Shown here in pieces: positions 8,582 to 16,560 of a stretch of 64,000 bases of DNA. The stretch lies in the NCBI RefSeq assembly GCF_020217485.1, contig NZ_JAEKMI010000022.1:1-64000 (forward strand). Direction: 5' to 3'. Numbering within the stretch: position 1 is the first letter of the stretch; the number at the start of each line of letters is the position of its first letter. Below the pieces are notes generated by a model. It was not told the origin of the DNA and made no database searches. It saw only the letters and a list, made by a program, of their open reading frames with translations. The position numbers were made by a program, and so were the translations under genes. Source of the DNA: Mycobacterium sp. WUMAC-067 (GTDB lineage Bacteria > Actinomycetota > Actinomycetes > Mycobacteriales > Mycobacteriaceae).

Positions 8582-8759
8582 AACAGCCTCCTCGGTTCCA
8601 GCCCTCGTCCCAACGCCCGGGATCTCATATTCCGCCCGCCGGGTAGCTCTACGCCGCAGGCACGCAAACACGGTTGGGCGGCGGTTAGGTCTCGGATCGG
8701 TGATGCGCCCGCGCCCGCCACGAAACGGCGGCGTGCGTTCGCCCGACAAGCGCAAAACG

Positions 8760-8782
8760 GGCCCGACAAACTCTGTCGGGCC
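8760..8782 (-). terminator. Hairpin downstream of ispE (9-bp stem)
   Basis: GGCCCGACA (8760-8768) pairs with TGTCGGGCC (8774-8782) over a 5-nt loop. On the minus strand it is followed by CGTTTTG, a short T-rich tract. It is the second of two adjacent hairpins after ispE and is a likely terminator. Confidence 0.6.
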
Positions 8783-8792
8783 GGATGCATTA

Positions 8793-8821
8793 ATCGTCCG
8801 CCGGAACGCCCGGCGGACGAT
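8793..8821 (-). terminator. Hairpin downstream of ispE (12-bp perfect stem)
   Basis: ATCGTCCGCCGG (8793-8804) pairs perfectly with CCGGCGGACGAT (8810-8821) over the 5-nt loop AACGC. On the minus strand TTAATGCATCC follows, without a real T-run. Actinobacterial terminators often lack a T-run, so this is plausibly a terminator for the rpfB-rsmA-ispE transcript; an RNA stabiliser is an alternative. Confidence 0.6.
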
Positions 8822-8918
8822 GGAATTAAGTGATCTTGCTCAGCGCTTCCCGTCACCGCGCATTATCTTAAGCTCCTCTTAGGGACGCGCCAAACTAATG
8901 CGCAAAATGGGAAAATAT

Positions 8919-9875
8919 TCACACCTCGGTCGGCGCGGGCACCACCCGCGCACCGGCCACCGGCCCGCTGGCCACTCGAACCGTGCGGCACACCCCCGCC
9001 CCGGACACCTCGGTGCCCACGTCGACCGCCGACGCTGCCGACGCGCACAAAAACGCACACGTCGGGCCCGAGCCGGACACGATGCCCGCCAGGGCACCGG
9101 CGTCCACGCCGGCGCGCAGCGTGCGCCGCAGACCGGGGTTCAGGCTCACCGCGGCCGCCTGCATCTCGTTGCCCAGCAGCGGGGCCAGCTGTTCGGCATC
9201 ACCGGCGGCCAACGCGGCCAGCACCGGCCCGGGCGCGGGCAGCCGCGGCGGATCCCCCGCCTCCCGGAGCCGGTCCAGTTCGGTGAAGACCGCCGGCGTG
9301 AGCAGCTCGCTGTCCGCGAACGCCAACACCCAGTGGAAGGTGTTGCGCGACAACACCGTCGCCAACTCCTCACCGCGCCCGGTGCCCAACGCGGTGCCGC
9401 CATGCAGCGCGAACGGCACGTCGCTGCCCAGCCGCGCGGCGAGCATGCGCAGGTCGCGGCGGGGCACGTTGAGTTCCCACAACGAGTTCATGGCGACCAG
9501 CACCGCCGCCGCGTCGGCGCTGCCGCCGCCCATGCCGCCGGCCACGGGTATCGACTTGTCGATCATGATCGACACATCCGGAGCCCGGCCGACGTGTTCG
9601 GCCATCAGTTCGGCGGCCTGCCAGGCGAGGTTGCGTTCGTCGGTGGGCAGCTTGTCGGCGCCCTCGCCGACGATGTCGAGCGACAGCACATCGGCATTGC
9701 GCACGGTCACCTCGTCGAGCAACGAGACGGCCTGGAATATCGTCGTCAGCTCGTGATAGCCGTCCTCGCGGCGGTCACCGACCGCCAGGTAGAGGTTGAC
9801 TTTTCCGGGCACCCGAACGGTGACCGACCCGGTGGGCACCCAAGCCGCAGCGGTATTGCCGTCAGACGCGGACAC
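8919..9875 (-). CDS. ispE: 4-diphosphocytidyl-2-C-methyl-D-erythritol kinase
   Basis: GHMP kinase of the MEP pathway, phosphorylating CDP-methylerythritol on the way to isoprenoids (decaprenyl phosphate, menaquinone). The product is 318 aa. The early motif VPGKVNLYLAVGDRREDGYH and the GHMP phosphate loop PVAGGMGGGSADAAAVL are clear; the C-terminal motif GSGPTCAFL is also present. The M. tuberculosis protein may start at the internal VPTGSVTVRVPG (306 aa), so the first 12 residues are uncertain. It follows rsmA by 9 bp in the order rpfB-rsmA-ispE conserved in mycobacteria. Confidence 0.96.
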   Translation of the reverse strand: MSASDGNTAAAWVPTGSVTVRVPGKVNLYLAVGDRREDGYHELTTIFQAVSLLDEVTVRNADVLSLDIVGEGADKLPTDERNLAWQAAELMAEHVGRAPDVSIMIDKSIPVAGGMGGGSADAAAVLVAMNSLWELNVPRRDLRMLAARLGSDVPFALHGGTALGTGRGEELATVLSRNTFHWVLAFADSELLTPAVFTELDRLREAGDPPRLPAPGPVLAALAAGDAEQLAPLLGNEMQAAAVSLNPGLRRTLRAGVDAGALAGIVSGSGPTCAFLCASAASAVDVGTEVSGAGVCRTVRVASGPVAGARVVPAPTEV

Positions 9876-9884
9876 CGCAGCAGA

Positions 9885-10802
9885 CTATCGCTGCTGCCGG
9901 CCAACCACACGTAGCGGCGCCTCGGCGGAGCGCTGCAACAGCCGCACGAAGTCGTCGATGGACAGCGTCTCACCGCGACGGGCGGGATCGATGCTGGCGG
10001 CCAGCAACCGGTCCGCCGACTCGTTACCCGAGCCGGCCCAGTCCAGGAACGCGTTGCGACAGGTCTTGCGGCGCTGACCGAAGGCGATGTCCACCAGCTC
10101 GAACACCCGCCGCCGGAACGCCTCGTCGGTGGGCCACGGCGAGGTCGCGTACCGGTCGATGCGGACCACGCCGGAGTAGACGCGGGGAATCGGCCAGAAG
10201 ACGGTCGGCGAGACCGTGCCGCAACGGCGAACCGTGCCGAAGAAGCGAACCTTGACGCTGGGCACGCCGTACTCCTTGCCGCCGGGTTCGGCGGCAAGGC
10301 GTTCGGCGACCTCGGCCTGCACCATCACCGTCACGACCCGAATGGACGGGAACTCGGCGAGCAGGTGCAACAGCGCCGGGACCGCGACGTTGTAGGGCAG
10401 GTTCGCGACCAGGGCCGTCGGCGCGACGGCCAGTTCGTCACGGCGGAGGGTCAAGACGTCACGGTTGAGCACGCTCAGGCGCTGGATCTCGCTGTGCGAG
10501 TGCTCGGCGACGGTGCGCGGCAGCCGTTCGGCCAGCACCGGATCGATTTCGACCGCGGTGACGGGGGCGCCCCGGTCCAGCAACGCGAGCGTCAGCGAAC
10601 CGAGGCCGGGACCGACTTCCAACACGTGGTCGGATCGGCCGATCCCGGAGGTCGACACCACCCGTCGCACCGTGTTGGCGTCGTGGACGAAATTCTGGCC
10701 GAGCGATTTTCGTGGCCGAAATTCAAGTTCTTTGGCCAGCCGCCTGATCTCGGTGCGCCCGAGTAGCCGGATGGTCAGCGCGCACCAGCTCTTCCGCTGC
10801 AC
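9885..10802 (-). CDS. rsmA: 16S rRNA dimethyladenosine transferase
   Basis: RsmA (KsgA) dimethylates two adjacent adenines in the helix 45 loop of 16S rRNA late in 30S assembly. The GTG at 10802 gives 305 aa, starting VQRKSWCALTIRLLGRTEI and overlapping the end of rpfB by 28 bp. The SAM motif I region is VLEVGPGLGSLTLAL, and the catalytic NLPYNV motif (N-L/I-P-Y) follows at about residue 130. The N-terminal RPRKSLGQNFVHD is the typical KsgA opening. Other GTG codons nearby make the exact start uncertain. Confidence 0.95.
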   Translation of the reverse strand: MQRKSWCALTIRLLGRTEIRRLAKELEFRPRKSLGQNFVHDANTVRRVVSTSGIGRSDHVLEVGPGLGSLTLALLDRGAPVTAVEIDPVLAERLPRTVAEHSHSEIQRLSVLNRDVLTLRRDELAVAPTALVANLPYNVAVPALLHLLAEFPSIRVVTVMVQAEVAERLAAEPGGKEYGVPSVKVRFFGTVRRCGTVSPTVFWPIPRVYSGVVRIDRYATSPWPTDEAFRRRVFELVDIAFGQRRKTCRNAFLDWAGSGNESADRLLAASIDPARRGETLSIDDFVRLLQRSAEAPLRVVGRQQR

Positions 10803-11863
10803 ACTGGCCACGCACCCCAACCCTGGCGCTCTCGGGTCACCTCGGCGACGGTGATCTGCTCCTCGCGGGTGGCGAGGTCGGCGCGGGAGGCGAACCGCAA
10901 CCCGCCGTTGCGCTCCCACGTGCCCTGGTCGAACTGCACACCGCCGTAATACCCGTTTCCGGTGTTGATCGCCCAGTTTCCGCCGGCCTCACAGCCCGCG
11001 ATCGCATCCCAGATGGAGCCGTCACTGATCGGAGGCACCTCGGTGCCCGGCTTGGTGCCGATCCGGACCACCGATTCGCGGGCGGGCGTGATCACCGTGT
11101 TGGCGATCGGCAGCCGACCGGTCTCGACCCCGTTGACGGTGGCCACGGAGAAGGTGACGTCCTGCGTGCCCGGGCTGCCGGGGTCCTCGACCACCTGGCG
11201 GCTCATGTTCATCTCCGGATCTTCGATCCGACGCGCGTTGGGCGGCAACGGGATTCGCTCGGTGACCTGCTGGATCCGGTTGCGGGTCACCTGGACTTCC
11301 ATTCCGTCGACGATCGGCATCGTCGCGGCGGGCACCACCTGGTCGCTCTCGAGCAGCGGCGCGCCGGCGGCGCTCAGCAAGCCGGCGACGTTGGGGGCGG
11401 CCAGATGCACGGTGCGGACGGCGCCGCCGTCGTTGATGCGGACGGTCTTGGCGCTGACGACGGGCAGCGCCATCCCGGCCAGAGGGACGCGGCTGCCGCG
11501 GTTGGCCGCGGCGGGCGCGGTATCGGTCATCGCCAGCTGGGCCAGCGCCTCGTCGACGGTGGACGCCGTGGTCCACACCTGCTTGGTGTCATGGCCGTCC
11601 AGCGAGATCTGCAACGGGCGGCTGCGCCGGAGCACGATCTTGCCGGCGTCGTGCACCGCGACATCGGCGGCGGGGTACAGGTCGTCACGGTCGTCGATGA
11701 CGAAGCCGTTCTCCTCGACGACGTCGATGACCCGGGACTTCATGGTCGTCACCTGCATGGCGACGCCGTCGACGGTCAACGTCACCGTCTTGCACACCGA
11801 GATCGCATATCCGCCCGCGAATGCCAGGACTACCAGCAGCCCTCCGACCACGAGACGCAACAT
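10775..11863 (-). CDS. rpfB: Resuscitation-promoting factor RpfB
   Basis: Membrane-anchored peptidoglycan hydrolase that helps dormant mycobacteria resume growth and partners with the endopeptidase RipA. The ATG at 11863 (MLRLVVGGLLVVLAFAGGY) gives 362 aa, the M. tuberculosis length; an in-frame TTG at 11902 would add 13 residues. An N-terminal transmembrane/signal segment is followed by three DUF348 repeats, a G5 domain (about residues 200-275) and the C-terminal lysozyme/transglycosylase-like Rpf domain, with catalytic Glu in CEAGGNW and the GYYGGVQFDQGTW motif. The 3' end overlaps rsmA. The leader carries a promoter and a hairpin, listed separately. Confidence 0.95.
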   Translation of the reverse strand: MLRLVVGGLLVVLAFAGGYAISVCKTVTLTVDGVAMQVTTMKSRVIDVVEENGFVIDDRDDLYPAADVAVHDAGKIVLRRSRPLQISLDGHDTKQVWTTASTVDEALAQLAMTDTAPAAANRGSRVPLAGMALPVVSAKTVRINDGGAVRTVHLAAPNVAGLLSAAGAPLLESDQVVPAATMPIVDGMEVQVTRNRIQQVTERIPLPPNARRIEDPEMNMSRQVVEDPGSPGTQDVTFSVATVNGVETGRLPIANTVITPARESVVRIGTKPGTEVPPISDGSIWDAIAGCEAGGNWAINTGNGYYGGVQFDQGTWERNGGLRFASRADLATREEQITVAEVTRERQGWGAWPVCSGRAGAR

Positions 11864-11956
11864 CGGCGAAGGATTCTGATGAAGTTTTGTCAATACACTC
11901 AACGCGCGCTACCCAACCCTCAGCAACCACTCATTTAGCAGCAGGTCATAAATTAA

Positions 11957-11970
11957 GGGCCCGTAGGCCC
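11957..11970 (-). promoter_or_regulatory. UACG-capped hairpin in the rpfB leader
   Basis: On the minus strand GGGCC pairs with GGCCC around the loop TACG, a C(UACG)G tetraloop of the very stable UNCG class, followed by TTAATTTATG. It lies between tatD and rpfB, about 95 nt before the rpfB ATG. It may terminate tatD read-through or attenuate rpfB. A terminator-containing leader has been described for M. tuberculosis rpfB, as I recall. Confidence 0.55.
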
Positions 11971-11987
11971 AACCGTTCGATCACAAG

Positions 11988-12016
11988 ACGGTAACGAACT
12001 GGCCAATGTTGGGCAA
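11988..12016 (-). promoter_or_regulatory. Putative rpfB promoter
   Basis: On the minus strand TTGCCC (12016-12011) and TACCGT (11993-11988) are separated by exactly 17 bp, fitting a SigA-type -35/-10 pair. The predicted start is near 11981, giving a leader of about 118 nt that contains the UACG hairpin. ACCGT/ACGGT around 11992-11972 could also form a competing stem. Confidence 0.5.
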
Positions 12017-12058
12017 CTCCGACGCGGCGATGTGAAATGAATCGCCCGGTCAGTCGCC

Positions 12059-12895
12059 TCAGTGAGCGGCCAATCCGTACACCCGTCGAGCATTGCTCGT
12101 CGTGACCTGAGCCAGCTCTTCCGGGCGGCGATCCACCAGTTCGGCGATCGCCCGAACAGTATAAGGAAGGCAATAGGGCTCATTCGCCGTCCCCCGGTGC
12201 GGATGCGGCGTCAAAAACGGGGCATCGGTCTCCACCAGCAGCTGCTCGGGCGGTATCAACGGAACGGCTTCGCGCAGGGCGCGCGCGTTGCGGAAGCTGA
12301 CGGTGCCGGACAGGCTCAGCAGCCATCCGGCGTCCACGCAGCGCCGCGCCATGGCGGCGTCGGAGGAAAAGCAGTGGAAGATCACGACCTCCGGGGCGCC
12401 CTCGGCGGCCAGCACGTCGAGCACCTCGGCGTCGGCCTCCCGGTTGTGGATCATCAGCGGTTTGCCGCACCGCTTCGCCAGATCGATATGCCAGGCGAAG
12501 GCCTCCCGCTGGACGGCGGGCTCGGCGCAGCCGTCCAGGCGCCCGGGCCAATACATGTCCATGCCGGTCTCGCCGACCGCCACCACGCGGGGGTGCGCCA
12601 CCAGCCGCTCGATCTCGGCGCGGGCGGCCTCGGTGAGCGCGTCGGCGCGGGTGGGGTGCAACGCCGTCGCGGCGTAGACCCGCGGGTCCCATTCGGCGGC
12701 GCGGCTGACCCAGCGCGCCGATTCCAGGTCGTCGGCGATGGTGACGACGGCGCCCACCCCGACCGCCGCGGCGCGGTCGACAATGGCCCGCACTCCCCCG
12801 GCGTCGGTGGCGCCGCACGCGTCGAGGTGGGTGTGCGCATCGACGAGGGGGCTCAGGGGCTCGGGAGCCGGGGGCGGCTGGCGTTTGGAACTCAC
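12059..12895 (-). CDS. tatD: TatD-family metal-dependent deoxyribonuclease
   Basis: TIM-barrel nuclease of the TatD/YcfH family, linked to DNA repair and 3'-5' DNA trimming. The product is 278 aa from GTG 12895 (VSSKRQ). Metal ligands of the amidohydrolase fold are visible: DAHTHLDA at the N-terminus, GETGMDMYW (Glu), MIHNREA (His), IFHCFSS (His) and ETDAPFLTPHPHRG (Asp). A much longer in-frame extension overlaps metG antisense and is not credible. It diverges from metG across 24 bp and is followed by rpfB, as in M. tuberculosis. Confidence 0.94.
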   Translation of the reverse strand: MSSKRQPPPAPEPLSPLVDAHTHLDACGATDAGGVRAIVDRAAAVGVGAVVTIADDLESARWVSRAAEWDPRVYAATALHPTRADALTEAARAEIERLVAHPRVVAVGETGMDMYWPGRLDGCAEPAVQREAFAWHIDLAKRCGKPLMIHNREADAEVLDVLAAEGAPEVVIFHCFSSDAAMARRCVDAGWLLSLSGTVSFRNARALREAVPLIPPEQLLVETDAPFLTPHPHRGTANEPYCLPYTVRAIAELVDRRPEELAQVTTSNARRVYGLAAH

Positions 12896-12919
12896 GCGCA
12901 CACAATAGGGTGAACTGCG

Positions 12920-14464
12920 ATGAGGCCGTATTACGTCACCACCGCAATCACCTACCCGAATGGCGATCCGCACATCGGGCACGCGTACGAATACATCGCC
13001 ACCGACGCGATCGCCCGGTTCAAGCGGCTCGACGGGTTCGACGTTCGGTTTCTGACCGGCACCGACGAGCACGGCCTCAAGATGGTCGAGACCGCGGCCG
13101 CCGAGGGCATCGGCACGGCCGAGCTGGCCCGGCGCAACTCCGATGTGTTCCAGCGCCTGCAGGAGCGGTTGAACATCTCCTTCGACCGCTTCATCCGCAC
13201 CACCGACCCCGACCATCACGAGGCATCCAAGGCGATCTGGCGCCGGATGGCCGACGCCGGCGACATCTACCTGGACACCTACTCGGGCTGGTACTCGGTG
13301 CGCGACGAACGCTTCTTCGTCGAATCGGAAACCAGACTCCTCGAGGACGGGACCCGGGCGGCTGTGGAAACCGGCGCCCCGCTGACGTGGACGGAGGAGC
13401 AGACCTACTTCTTCCGCCTCTCGGCGTATGCCGACAAGCTGCTGGCCCACTACGAGGCGAACCCGGACTTCATCGCGCCCGAGGTGCGCCGCAACGAGGT
13501 CGTCAGTTTCGTGGCGGGCGGCCTGCGCGATCTGTCCATCTCGCGCACCTCGTTCGACTGGGGCGTGCACGTGCCCGAGCATCCCGACCATGTGATGTAC
13601 GTCTGGGTCGACGCGCTGACCAACTACCTGACCGGGGTCGGCTACCCGGACACCGACTCGGAGATGTTCCGCCGCTACTGGCCGGCCGACCTGCACATGA
13701 TCGGAAAGGACATCATCCGGTTTCACACCGTGTACTGGCCGGCGTTTCTGATGTCGGCCGGAATCGAGCTGCCGCGAAGGGTTTTCGCGCACGGATTCCT
13801 GCTCAACCGCGGCGAGAAGATGAGCAAGTCGGTGGGCAACGTCGTCGACCCGATCACCCTGATCGAGGAGTTCGGCGTGGACCAGGTGCGTTATTTCCTG
13901 TTGCGGGAAGTCCCGTTCGGCCAGGACGGCAGCTTCAGCGAAGAGGCCATCATCACCCGGATCAACACCGATCTGGCCAATGAACTGGGCAACCTGGCCC
14001 AGCGGTCGTTGTCGATGATCGCCAAGAACCTGGGCGGCGTGCTGCCCGAACCCGGGGAGTTCACCGAAGCCGACACCGCCCTGCTGGCGACGGCCGACGG
14101 TCTGTTGGAGCGCCTGCGCGCCAGTTTCGAAGCGCAGGCGATGCACCTGGCGCTGGAAGCGATCTGGCTGATGCTCGGCGAGGCCAACAGATACTTCTCG
14201 GCGCAACAGCCCTGGGTCTTGCGCAAGAGCGAGTCGGAAGCGGATCAGAAGCGTTTCGCGACAGTGCTTTACACGACGTGCGAAGTGGTTCGCATTGCGG
14301 CGCTGTTGATTCAGCCGGTGATGCCCGATGCGGCGAGCAAGCTACTGGAGCTGCTCGGCCAGAAGCCCGAGCAGCGCGGGTTCGACGCCATCGGCACGCG
14401 GCTGGCGCCCGGCACGGCACTGCCGGCGCCGAGCGGCGTCTTCCCGCGCTACCAAGTCGACTAA
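12920..14464 (+). CDS. metG: Methionyl-tRNA synthetase
   Basis: Charges tRNA-Met; class I aminoacyl-tRNA synthetase. The product is 514 aa, similar to the M. tuberculosis enzyme. The HIGH motif is in PNGDPHIGHAYEY (residues 13-21 region) and KMSKS is intact in GEKMSKSVGN; the zinc-knuckle cysteines seen in some MetRS are absent here. TAGGGT at 12906-12911, 8 nt before the ATG, is a possible -10 giving a very short or no leader. It is the last conserved core gene before the accessory region; its stop overlaps the end of the convergent Ddn-like gene by 4 bp. Confidence 0.97.
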   Translation: MRPYYVTTAITYPNGDPHIGHAYEYIATDAIARFKRLDGFDVRFLTGTDEHGLKMVETAAAEGIGTAELARRNSDVFQRLQERLNISFDRFIRTTDPDHHEASKAIWRRMADAGDIYLDTYSGWYSVRDERFFVESETRLLEDGTRAAVETGAPLTWTEEQTYFFRLSAYADKLLAHYEANPDFIAPEVRRNEVVSFVAGGLRDLSISRTSFDWGVHVPEHPDHVMYVWVDALTNYLTGVGYPDTDSEMFRRYWPADLHMIGKDIIRFHTVYWPAFLMSAGIELPRRVFAHGFLLNRGEKMSKSVGNVVDPITLIEEFGVDQVRYFLLREVPFGQDGSFSEEAIITRINTDLANELGNLAQRSLSMIAKNLGGVLPEPGEFTEADTALLATADGLLERLRASFEAQAMHLALEAIWLMLGEANRYFSAQQPWVLRKSESEADQKRFATVLYTTCEVVRIAALLIQPVMPDAASKLLELLGQKPEQRGFDAIGTRLAPGTALPAPSGVFPRYQVD

Positions 14465-14823
14465 TTGCCTGCGAGGCGAACGCGAACGGTGACGCGGCCG
14501 TTGGCGTCTCGATGAGCGATCGCATGCCCGGCCCGTTCGGCGCCATCGAGCGTCAGCGACATCGGAGCGCCCTCGCCGACGAAGTTGCGCCACCATGTCT
14601 TGGCGTCGGGCATATTCGCGACGATCTCGATATCGTTGCCGCGCCGGCGATAGGCCACCGGTATCGAAAACGTCCGTCCCGAACGCCGTCCCGTGTAGGT
14701 GACGAGCGTGATGCTGCGCCTGATGCCTGCGCCGAAGCGCGAGGCCGCTATCGCCGCGACCGGCGCGTTCAAGAGCGGCGCCGCGCGCATGAGCAGGCGC
14801 CCGACTTTGTTGCCCATGGTCAT
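14461..14823 (-). CDS. Deazaflavin (F420)-dependent nitroreductase family protein (Ddn-like)
   Basis: A 120-aa split beta-barrel protein. The stretch VTYTGRRSGRTFSIPVAYRR is the typical F420-binding region of the Ddn/DUF385 family, followed by IEIVANMPDAKTWWRNF. Members use F420H2 to reduce varied substrates including quinones and nitro compounds; this one is short and its substrate is unknown. It is convergent with metG and 23 bp upstream of the DUF1772 gene's end, so it may have its own promoter. Confidence 0.85.
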   Translation of the reverse strand: MTMGNKVGRLLMRAAPLLNAPVAAIAASRFGAGIRRSITLVTYTGRRSGRTFSIPVAYRRRGNDIEIVANMPDAKTWWRNFVGEGAPMSLTLDGAERAGHAIAHRDANGRVTVRVRLAGN

Positions 14824-14845
14824 TGTCCCGATATCCCTTCCGAGT

Positions 14846-15310
14846 TCAGATCAGCAGCGCCAGGCATAACCCGGCGACCGCCAGGCCCTGCAGGGTGGCC
14901 CTCGTGGTGATCACCTTGTCCCAGTTACGTTGCAGCGCTCGAACATTCGTTGGCGGCCCGGGCCGATCGACTCCGGCGATGAGTTGGTGGTTGATCGGTG
15001 CGCTCACCCGCAGATAGAGCAGCAGCCACACCAGCAGCAGGCCCACGGAGGCGCCGGCCGCGCCGGCTTGCGCCCAGTGGCCGGCCGCCGCGGCGAATAC
15101 CGCGCTGAGGGCGGCGGCGCCGAGGCCGAGCATTCCCGGCACCGGCATCCGGCGGTCTCCGTAGCGATGAATGTTGCCCATCACCGCGAGCAGCGCCCGG
15201 TCGTCGACGCGGGCCAGCGCGGGCCGCTGCACCATCGCGCAGAACACGTCGGTGCCGTAAACCACCGCGGTGCCCAGCACCGCGATGACCGCGAACAGCG
15301 TGGCGATCAT
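14846..15310 (-). CDS. DUF1772 (anthrone-oxygenase-like) membrane protein
   Basis: A 154-aa protein with about four predicted membrane segments: MIATLFAVIAVLGTAVVYG at the N-terminus, two in the middle (around GMLGLGAAALSAVFAAA and GLLLVWLLLYL) and ATLQGLAVAGLCLALLI at the end. The family includes plant/fungal anthrone oxygenase homologues and many uncharacterised bacterial proteins. The ATG at 15310 was chosen over an upstream one because it follows AGGAGTGCGCATC. It diverges from a TetR gene, with a perfect palindrome between them, so it is probably that regulator's target. Confidence 0.8.
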   Translation of the reverse strand: MIATLFAVIAVLGTAVVYGTDVFCAMVQRPALARVDDRALLAVMGNIHRYGDRRMPVPGMLGLGAAALSAVFAAAAGHWAQAGAAGASVGLLLVWLLLYLRVSAPINHQLIAGVDRPGPPTNVRALQRNWDKVITTRATLQGLAVAGLCLALLI

Positions 15311-15337
15311 GATGCGCACTCCTCGTCGGCAGCAGGT

Positions 15338-15352
15338 GTTAGCGACGCTAAC
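15338..15352. promoter_or_regulatory. Palindromic operator between DUF1772 and tetR genes
   Basis: GTTAGCG-A-CGCTAAC is a perfect 7+1+7 palindrome in the 102-bp divergent gap, 28 bp upstream of the DUF1772 start. It is the obvious candidate site for the divergently encoded TetR protein. A related motif occurs at 29612-29624. Confidence 0.65.
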
Positions 15353-15412
15353 CCCCATAACCGGCCGTGTCAATAGCACCGCTAGATTTTATATCGGCGC
15401 TACGATGGGTCC

Positions 15413-16003
15413 ATGTCCATCGAGGACCGCCGGGCACGCGAACGGGCCGCCCGCCGTCGGCTGATCACCGCTACCGCGCGCAAGCTGGCCGAGCAAGAGG
15501 GTTGGGACGCCGTCACCACCCGCCGGCTCTCCGCCGAAATCGAGTACAGCCAACCGGTGCTCTACAAACACTTCTCGGGCATGGAAGACATCTCCGCGTC
15601 GGTCGCGGTCGAGGGATTCGGCGAACTCGCGGACGCGCTCCGCACCGCGCGCGGCGGCGCCACCGACGGCCGGGACGCCCTGGCGCGGGTCGCCGAGGCC
15701 TTCATCGGGTTCGCTCGTGACAACCCCGCCCTGTTCGATGCGATGTTCACCCGCGCGACCACGCTGCCGTTCGCCGCCGCGGAAACCCCGGCCGAGCTGA
15801 CGGCGGCGTTCGCCGAACTGCGCGCGGTGGTGGAGACGATCGCGGGCCCGCGGGACCCCGACACCCTGACCGAGGTGCTGTGGGCGGCCCTGCACGGCCT
15901 GGTCACCCTCGATCGCGGCGCCCGGTTGCGACGCGACCACCACGCCGCCCGCGTCGACATCCTGATCAGCGGGTTGTGCGGCGCCCCCACACCGGCGACC
16001 TGA
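15413..16003 (+). CDS. TetR/AcrR family transcriptional regulator
   Basis: A 196-aa regulator with an N-terminal HTH (about residues 17-60, recognition helix in YSQPVLYKHFSGMEDI) and a C-terminal domain of the WHG/TetR_C_13 type (TLTEVLWAALHGLVTLDRG). TACGAT at 15401-15406 ends 6 nt before the ATG, so the mRNA is probably leaderless. It probably represses the divergent DUF1772 gene through the palindrome at 15338-15352. The effector is unknown. Confidence 0.9.
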   Translation: MSIEDRRARERAARRRLITATARKLAEQEGWDAVTTRRLSAEIEYSQPVLYKHFSGMEDISASVAVEGFGELADALRTARGGATDGRDALARVAEAFIGFARDNPALFDAMFTRATTLPFAAAETPAELTAAFAELRAVVETIAGPRDPDTLTEVLWAALHGLVTLDRGARLRRDHHAARVDILISGLCGAPTPAT

Positions 16004-16128
16004 GGCCGGTGACCGGCGCGTGAATGGCCGAACAATTCGGTTGCGGATCAAGCGACTTCAACGACGCCAGCAAATCCCTTTCGGGGAAAGCCCCCAACAT
16101 ATCCGCTGCCATAGCCCATAATCGGGCT

Positions 16129-16530
16129 GTGGAACGACGCCAGAACCGGCAACAGAGCCAATCGCCGATGACGACCTTGAAGGAGCTGCCGGCACTGGTG
16201 GTGCTGGAGCGGATCCCGGTTCCGGTGCTGGCCATCGGCGACGACGGCAGTATCTTGTTCGCCAACACCGCGTTTGCCGACATGATGGGCTACGAGCCGG
16301 AGGAAACCCTGTCGCTGCGGTTCGAACAGATCTTCCATCAGGCCCCGGCGTCGGAATCGCTGCTGGCGACCGTGCATGCTCTCGCGAACATGGTCGTCGA
16401 ACTGGCGCACAAGGACGGCTCGGTCGTGCGCGCGATGATGAGCAAGTCCGCGGTGCGGCGGGTGGATGATCAGTTCGCCCTCGCCGCATTCCAGGATCTG
16501 ACCGAGCAGCTCTGGGAAGAAGCGCGCTAG
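16129..16530 (+). CDS. Small PAS-domain protein
   Basis: A single PAS domain of about 130 aa, with the typical opening LERIPVPVLAIGDDGSILFAN followed by FADMMGYEPEETL. No kinase, GGDEF or HTH output domain is attached, so it may sense a ligand or redox state and act through a partner protein. The GTG at 16129 was chosen because CATAAT (16117-16122), a -10-like hexamer, ends 6 nt before it, implying a leaderless mRNA; an upstream in-frame ATG at 16024 would add 35 weakly PAS-like residues. It is convergent with the BcsB-like gene. Confidence 0.75.
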   Translation: MERRQNRQQSQSPMTTLKELPALVVLERIPVPVLAIGDDGSILFANTAFADMMGYEPEETLSLRFEQIFHQAPASESLLATVHALANMVVELAHKDGSVVRAMMSKSAVRRVDDQFALAAFQDLTEQLWEEAR

Positions 16531-16560
16531 CAGGTCCTCAGGGGCGCGCCCAGTCAAACG

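Larger units (their letters stand above)
8582..8918. other. Intergenic region with two strong hairpins
   Basis: This 337-bp gap separates the end of ispE from the start of the acyl ligase gene, both on the minus strand. It carries the ligase ribosome-binding site (complement of 8582-8593) and two perfect hairpins at 8760-8782 and 8793-8821, listed separately. No credible reading frame was found in it. Confidence 0.8.

Noticed and set aside
7079..8833. Long plus-strand open frame (584 codons) opposite the acyl-AMP ligase
   Set aside because: Gly/His/Gln-rich shadow of the ligase codons; no domain, and the sense gene has full motifs.
11892..11902. TTG at 11902 as the rpfB start
   Set aside because: The ATG at 11863 gives exactly the length and N-terminus I recall for M. 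tuberculosis RpfB; the upstream 13 residues precede the signal segment without a ribosome-binding site.
12896..14206. N-terminal extension of tatD reaching into metG
   Set aside because: It would be antisense to metG and has no family similarity; the TatD homology begins right after the GTG at 12895.
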